A stretch of 64,000 nt of DNA from Flavobacterium granuli (GTDB taxonomy: Bacteria > Bacteroidota > Bacteroidia > Flavobacteriales > Flavobacteriaceae): NCBI RefSeq assembly GCF_900129705.1, contig NZ_FQWO01000009.1, forward strand, positions 103,464 to 167,463, read 5' to 3'. How positions within the stretch are numbered: position 1 is the first letter of the stretch; each line of letters opens with the position of its first letter. The notes beneath the pieces are model-generated. The model had not been told where the DNA came from, did no database searches, and was given only the letters and a program-made list of their open reading frames with translations. Both the position numbers and the translations under genes were made by a program. Shown here in pieces: positions 62,224-64,000 of this stretch.

Positions 62224-62288
62224 GCAGTTTGTTGCGGTAAGCTTGCAAGCATGTCGCAAGTATGTTGCAAGTATGTTGGGAGTATCCA
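62224..62288. repeat. 11-bp tandem repeat, about six units
   Basis: Units run GCAGTTTGTT, GCGGTAAGCTT, GCAAGCATGTC, GCAAGTATGTT, GCAAGTATGTT, GGGAGTATCCA (the first is 10 bases). The two middle units are identical and the outer ones diverge. The block lies between convergent amt and the adhesin-like gene and overlaps no gene. Confidence 0.7.
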
Positions 62289-62358
62289 TTTTCGGTTTTG
62301 GCTCTTTGACAAGCTTAGAGGATACGTTTTTTTTTAGGGGAATCCATTGTCAATAAAC

Positions 62359-62399
62359 AAAAAAACTCCATCTCAATTAAAATTGAAATGGAGTTTTTT
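62359..62399. terminator. Bidirectional terminator between amt and the adhesin-like gene
   Basis: ACTCCAT and TCAAT on the left pair with ATTGA and ATGGAGT on the right, with one C/A mismatch, flanked by A and T runs. It can end both converging genes. Confidence 0.82.
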
Positions 62400-62422
62400 A
62401 AATTCTATCAACAAAGTGAATC

Positions 62423-64000
62423 CTATTGTTTTATTAATCTGATTGTCTTTTGATCAGTTCCCTGACGCACTACTACCAAATAAGCACCCGATGGGAAGTC
62501 TTCACCAAACTTAATTAGCTTGTTGTTGCTATTCTCAATATGTTTCACCATTCGGCCCAATACATCAAATACTGAAATTTCAACCTTTTCATTACTGATT
62601 CCCGCCAGTTCCAAGTTAAAATATTGACTTGAAGGATTAGGATAAGCAGTGATGCTAAAAGCAACTATTTCCGGTTTAGCCTCCAACACTTCCATCTTAG
62701 CATTCTTTTTCTTCACTTCATGTATCACAATGGAACCGCCGCCTAGCTCTGTTGTTGCATCTGCATTATCAGCAGCCCCATTCTGATTATCGTAAACAAC
62801 AGTGTTTCCGTTATTCTTATTCCAAATTTTAATTCTGAATTTATCAATTCCTCCGCCACCATTAATTTGACCATCAGTTGCGGTTACCATAAATCCAAAG
62901 TTTCCTACGCCATTAACAGTTCCCACCCCTTTATATGTTGCTTTTGCGCCAGAAATCACCAATGTCATGGCTTCATGGCTTGAACTTTTGAAGTTTAAAT
63001 TAGCCGTATTAAATTGAAATTCTGTATTTCCATCAACCTGGGTACTTCCTTTTTTATATTTCGCCACAAAACCAAAATTTGCTTTACCAATTAATGAAGG
63101 ATTTGCAACATAAGCACCTACAGGAGAATTAATCCATCCTCCACCAGTAACAAATCCACCATCTGGATCGTATACTGGCAAATAAGCCATTGATGAAGCG
63201 CAAGAACCAGCTGTAACATTTAGCTGATACATTTCTACCGGCAGACTAATATCTGATGTAATAGCTAAGCCTGTAGCGTCTGTAGTGGCGTTATAGGTAG
63301 TTATACCTCCATTGCCATTATCCAACGTAAACAATACCGGAATACCCGCTAATGATAAGCCTGGAATCACCGGCGAAGCTGTTACAGTCGCTTTCAATTT
63401 AGCCAATGAATTTACAGGAATAGGTGTACTACTTGCAGAGGCATCAATGTTTATACCAATGGTTGTTAAAAGACCATTTACATAATTAAAGCTATAATTA
63501 TTATCTGCACCACCAGATACGGTTATAGTCTGATTATCTCCTAATATAGTTGCTAATGGATGAGCATCTAAAACTGCTGCTGTTTCGCCATTCATAAATC
63601 CAGTAATTTGCATCGTAAAGGTTGGATTCGTCTGTCCGCAATATTTCATTTTATTATCTGCTTTTATGGTTAGCATTGCCTTAGTAATAACATCATTTAC
63701 TGTTCCGCTAGCATTATTATAATTTCCTGTAGCATCCGTAAATGTCCAAGCATCGCTGTACACAGCTGCATTGGTATGCATCGTACCGCTCAAGTTAAGT
63801 CCTAGCAATGTCTCACCTAGCACACCCGTTGCAGTTCCTGTTGCCGTGTGGGCAAGACCATCATAGGTGACGCTATATGGCGTAACTGAGATTAAAGCAT
63901 TGGCTTTGCCGATGGCAAAATCCTTGTTGTCATCACTGCCAAAATGGTTCGCATCACCTGGGTAAGTATAGCTCGCATTGGCTGTACCCACATTGATATT
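62423..64000 (-). CDS. Type IX-secreted adhesin-like protein with MBG-type repeats (5' end outside window)
   Basis: The frame is open from its stop at 62423 to the window edge, so 526 C-terminal residues are seen. The visible N-terminal part holds MBG/YDG-type immunoglobulin-like repeats: ALISVTPYSVTYDGLAHTAT is one start, and LTIKADNKMKYCGQTNPTFT begins another. A big_1-like segment and a post-Ig globular region with FVTGGGWINSPVGAY follow. The last 80 or so residues are a type A C-terminal sorting domain (ITAYPNPSSQYFNLEL through VEISVFDVLGRMVKHIE to LVVVRQGTDQKTIRLIKQ), the signal for type IX secretion and surface attachment. Such proteins are usually very long surface adhesins. The GTG at 63991 is an internal codon, not a start. 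Confidence 0.9.
   Translation of the reverse strand, partial: NINVGTANASYTYPGDANHFGSDDNKDFAIGKANALISVTPYSVTYDGLAHTATGTATGVLGETLLGLNLSGTMHTNAAVYSDAWTFTDATGNYNNASGTVNDVITKAMLTIKADNKMKYCGQTNPTFTMQITGFMNGETAAVLDAHPLATILGDNQTITVSGGADNNYSFNYVNGLLTTIGINIDASASSTPIPVNSLAKLKATVTASPVIPGLSLAGIPVLFTLDNGNGGITTYNATTDATGLAITSDISLPVEMYQLNVTAGSCASSMAYLPVYDPDGGFVTGGGWINSPVGAYVANPSLIGKANFGFVAKYKKGSTQVDGNTEFQFNTANLNFKSSSHEAMTLVISGAKATYKGVGTVNGVGNFGFMVTATDGQINGGGGIDKFRIKIWNKNNGNTVVYDNQNGAADNADATTELGGGSIVIHEVKKKNAKMEVLEAKPEIVAFSITAYPNPSSQYFNLELAGISNEKVEISVFDVLGRMVKHIENSNNKLIKFGEDFPSGAYLVVVRQGTDQKTIRLIKQ

Noticed and set aside
62224..62288. CRISPR array
   Set aside because: The repeat unit is 11 bases with no spacers and no cas genes are in the window.
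1..64000. tRNA, rRNA, insertion sequences and integrases
   Set aside because: I looked for cloverleaf-like stretches, conserved rRNA segments, terminal inverted repeats with transposase frames and integrase genes, and saw none I could support.

Overview
The window comes from a Bacteroidetes bacterium, most likely Flavobacterium or a close relative. Four things point there: AT-rich intergenic DNA, start codons preceded by A-rich leaders instead of Shine-Dalgarno sites, many copies of the Bacteroidetes -7 promoter box TAnnTTTG, and hallmark families (SusC/SusD pair, DUF5723, DUF5117/5118 metalloprotease, type IX secretion sorting domain). I see no rRNA, tRNA, CRISPR array, transposase or prophage. 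All complete genes look intact. The first gene (1-316) and the last (62423-64000) run off the window.

1-7074: two divergent operons share a 235-bp control region. Leftward is a YeeE/YedE + DUF6691 pair for uptake of a sulfur species. Rightward is a TolC / HlyD-lipoprotein / RND tripartite efflux pump plus a DUF2892 protein. The control region holds a Crp/Fnr-like palindrome placed where a class II activator would bind for the pump.

7102-14254: a U32 iron-sulfur RNA-hydroxylase-type protein, an unknown lipoprotein, kdsA with a TTG-started outer-membrane protein, an orphan PAS histidine kinase and an AI-2E family exporter. 14299-20997 (all leftward): M28 peptidase, ackA, pta, an unknown membrane protein and corA. 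21313-25892: a secreted metzincin-like protease and dnaK facing each other across stacked terminators.

25893-36823: a dnaK upstream region rich in TGTCA pentamers, a conserved-looking hairpin element (about 26096-26183), a group of small genes (thioesterase, DUF1398, MepB), a Na/Pi cotransporter, L-serine dehydratase, panB, an RluA-type pseudouridine synthase, a DUF5723 outer-membrane protein, an aldehyde dehydrogenase and a membrane protein. 37000-45097: a giant hybrid sensor kinase, a YpfJ-type metallopeptidase, a DEAD-box helicase and a ComM-type ATPase.

45282-62163 is the most accessory-looking part: SusD/SusC, a secreted M14 carboxypeptidase, and divergently a secreted cyanophycinase-like peptidase translationally coupled to a penicillin-acylase-family hydrolase, two secreted amidohydrolase-fold proteins (two of their three folds lack the metal-binding HxH), and an ammonium transporter. 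Read together this could be an envelope system that strips amino groups from peptides or amides and captures the ammonium, but no shared regulator or substrate is proved. The window closes with an 11-bp tandem repeat and the C-terminal part of a type IX-secreted adhesin-like protein.
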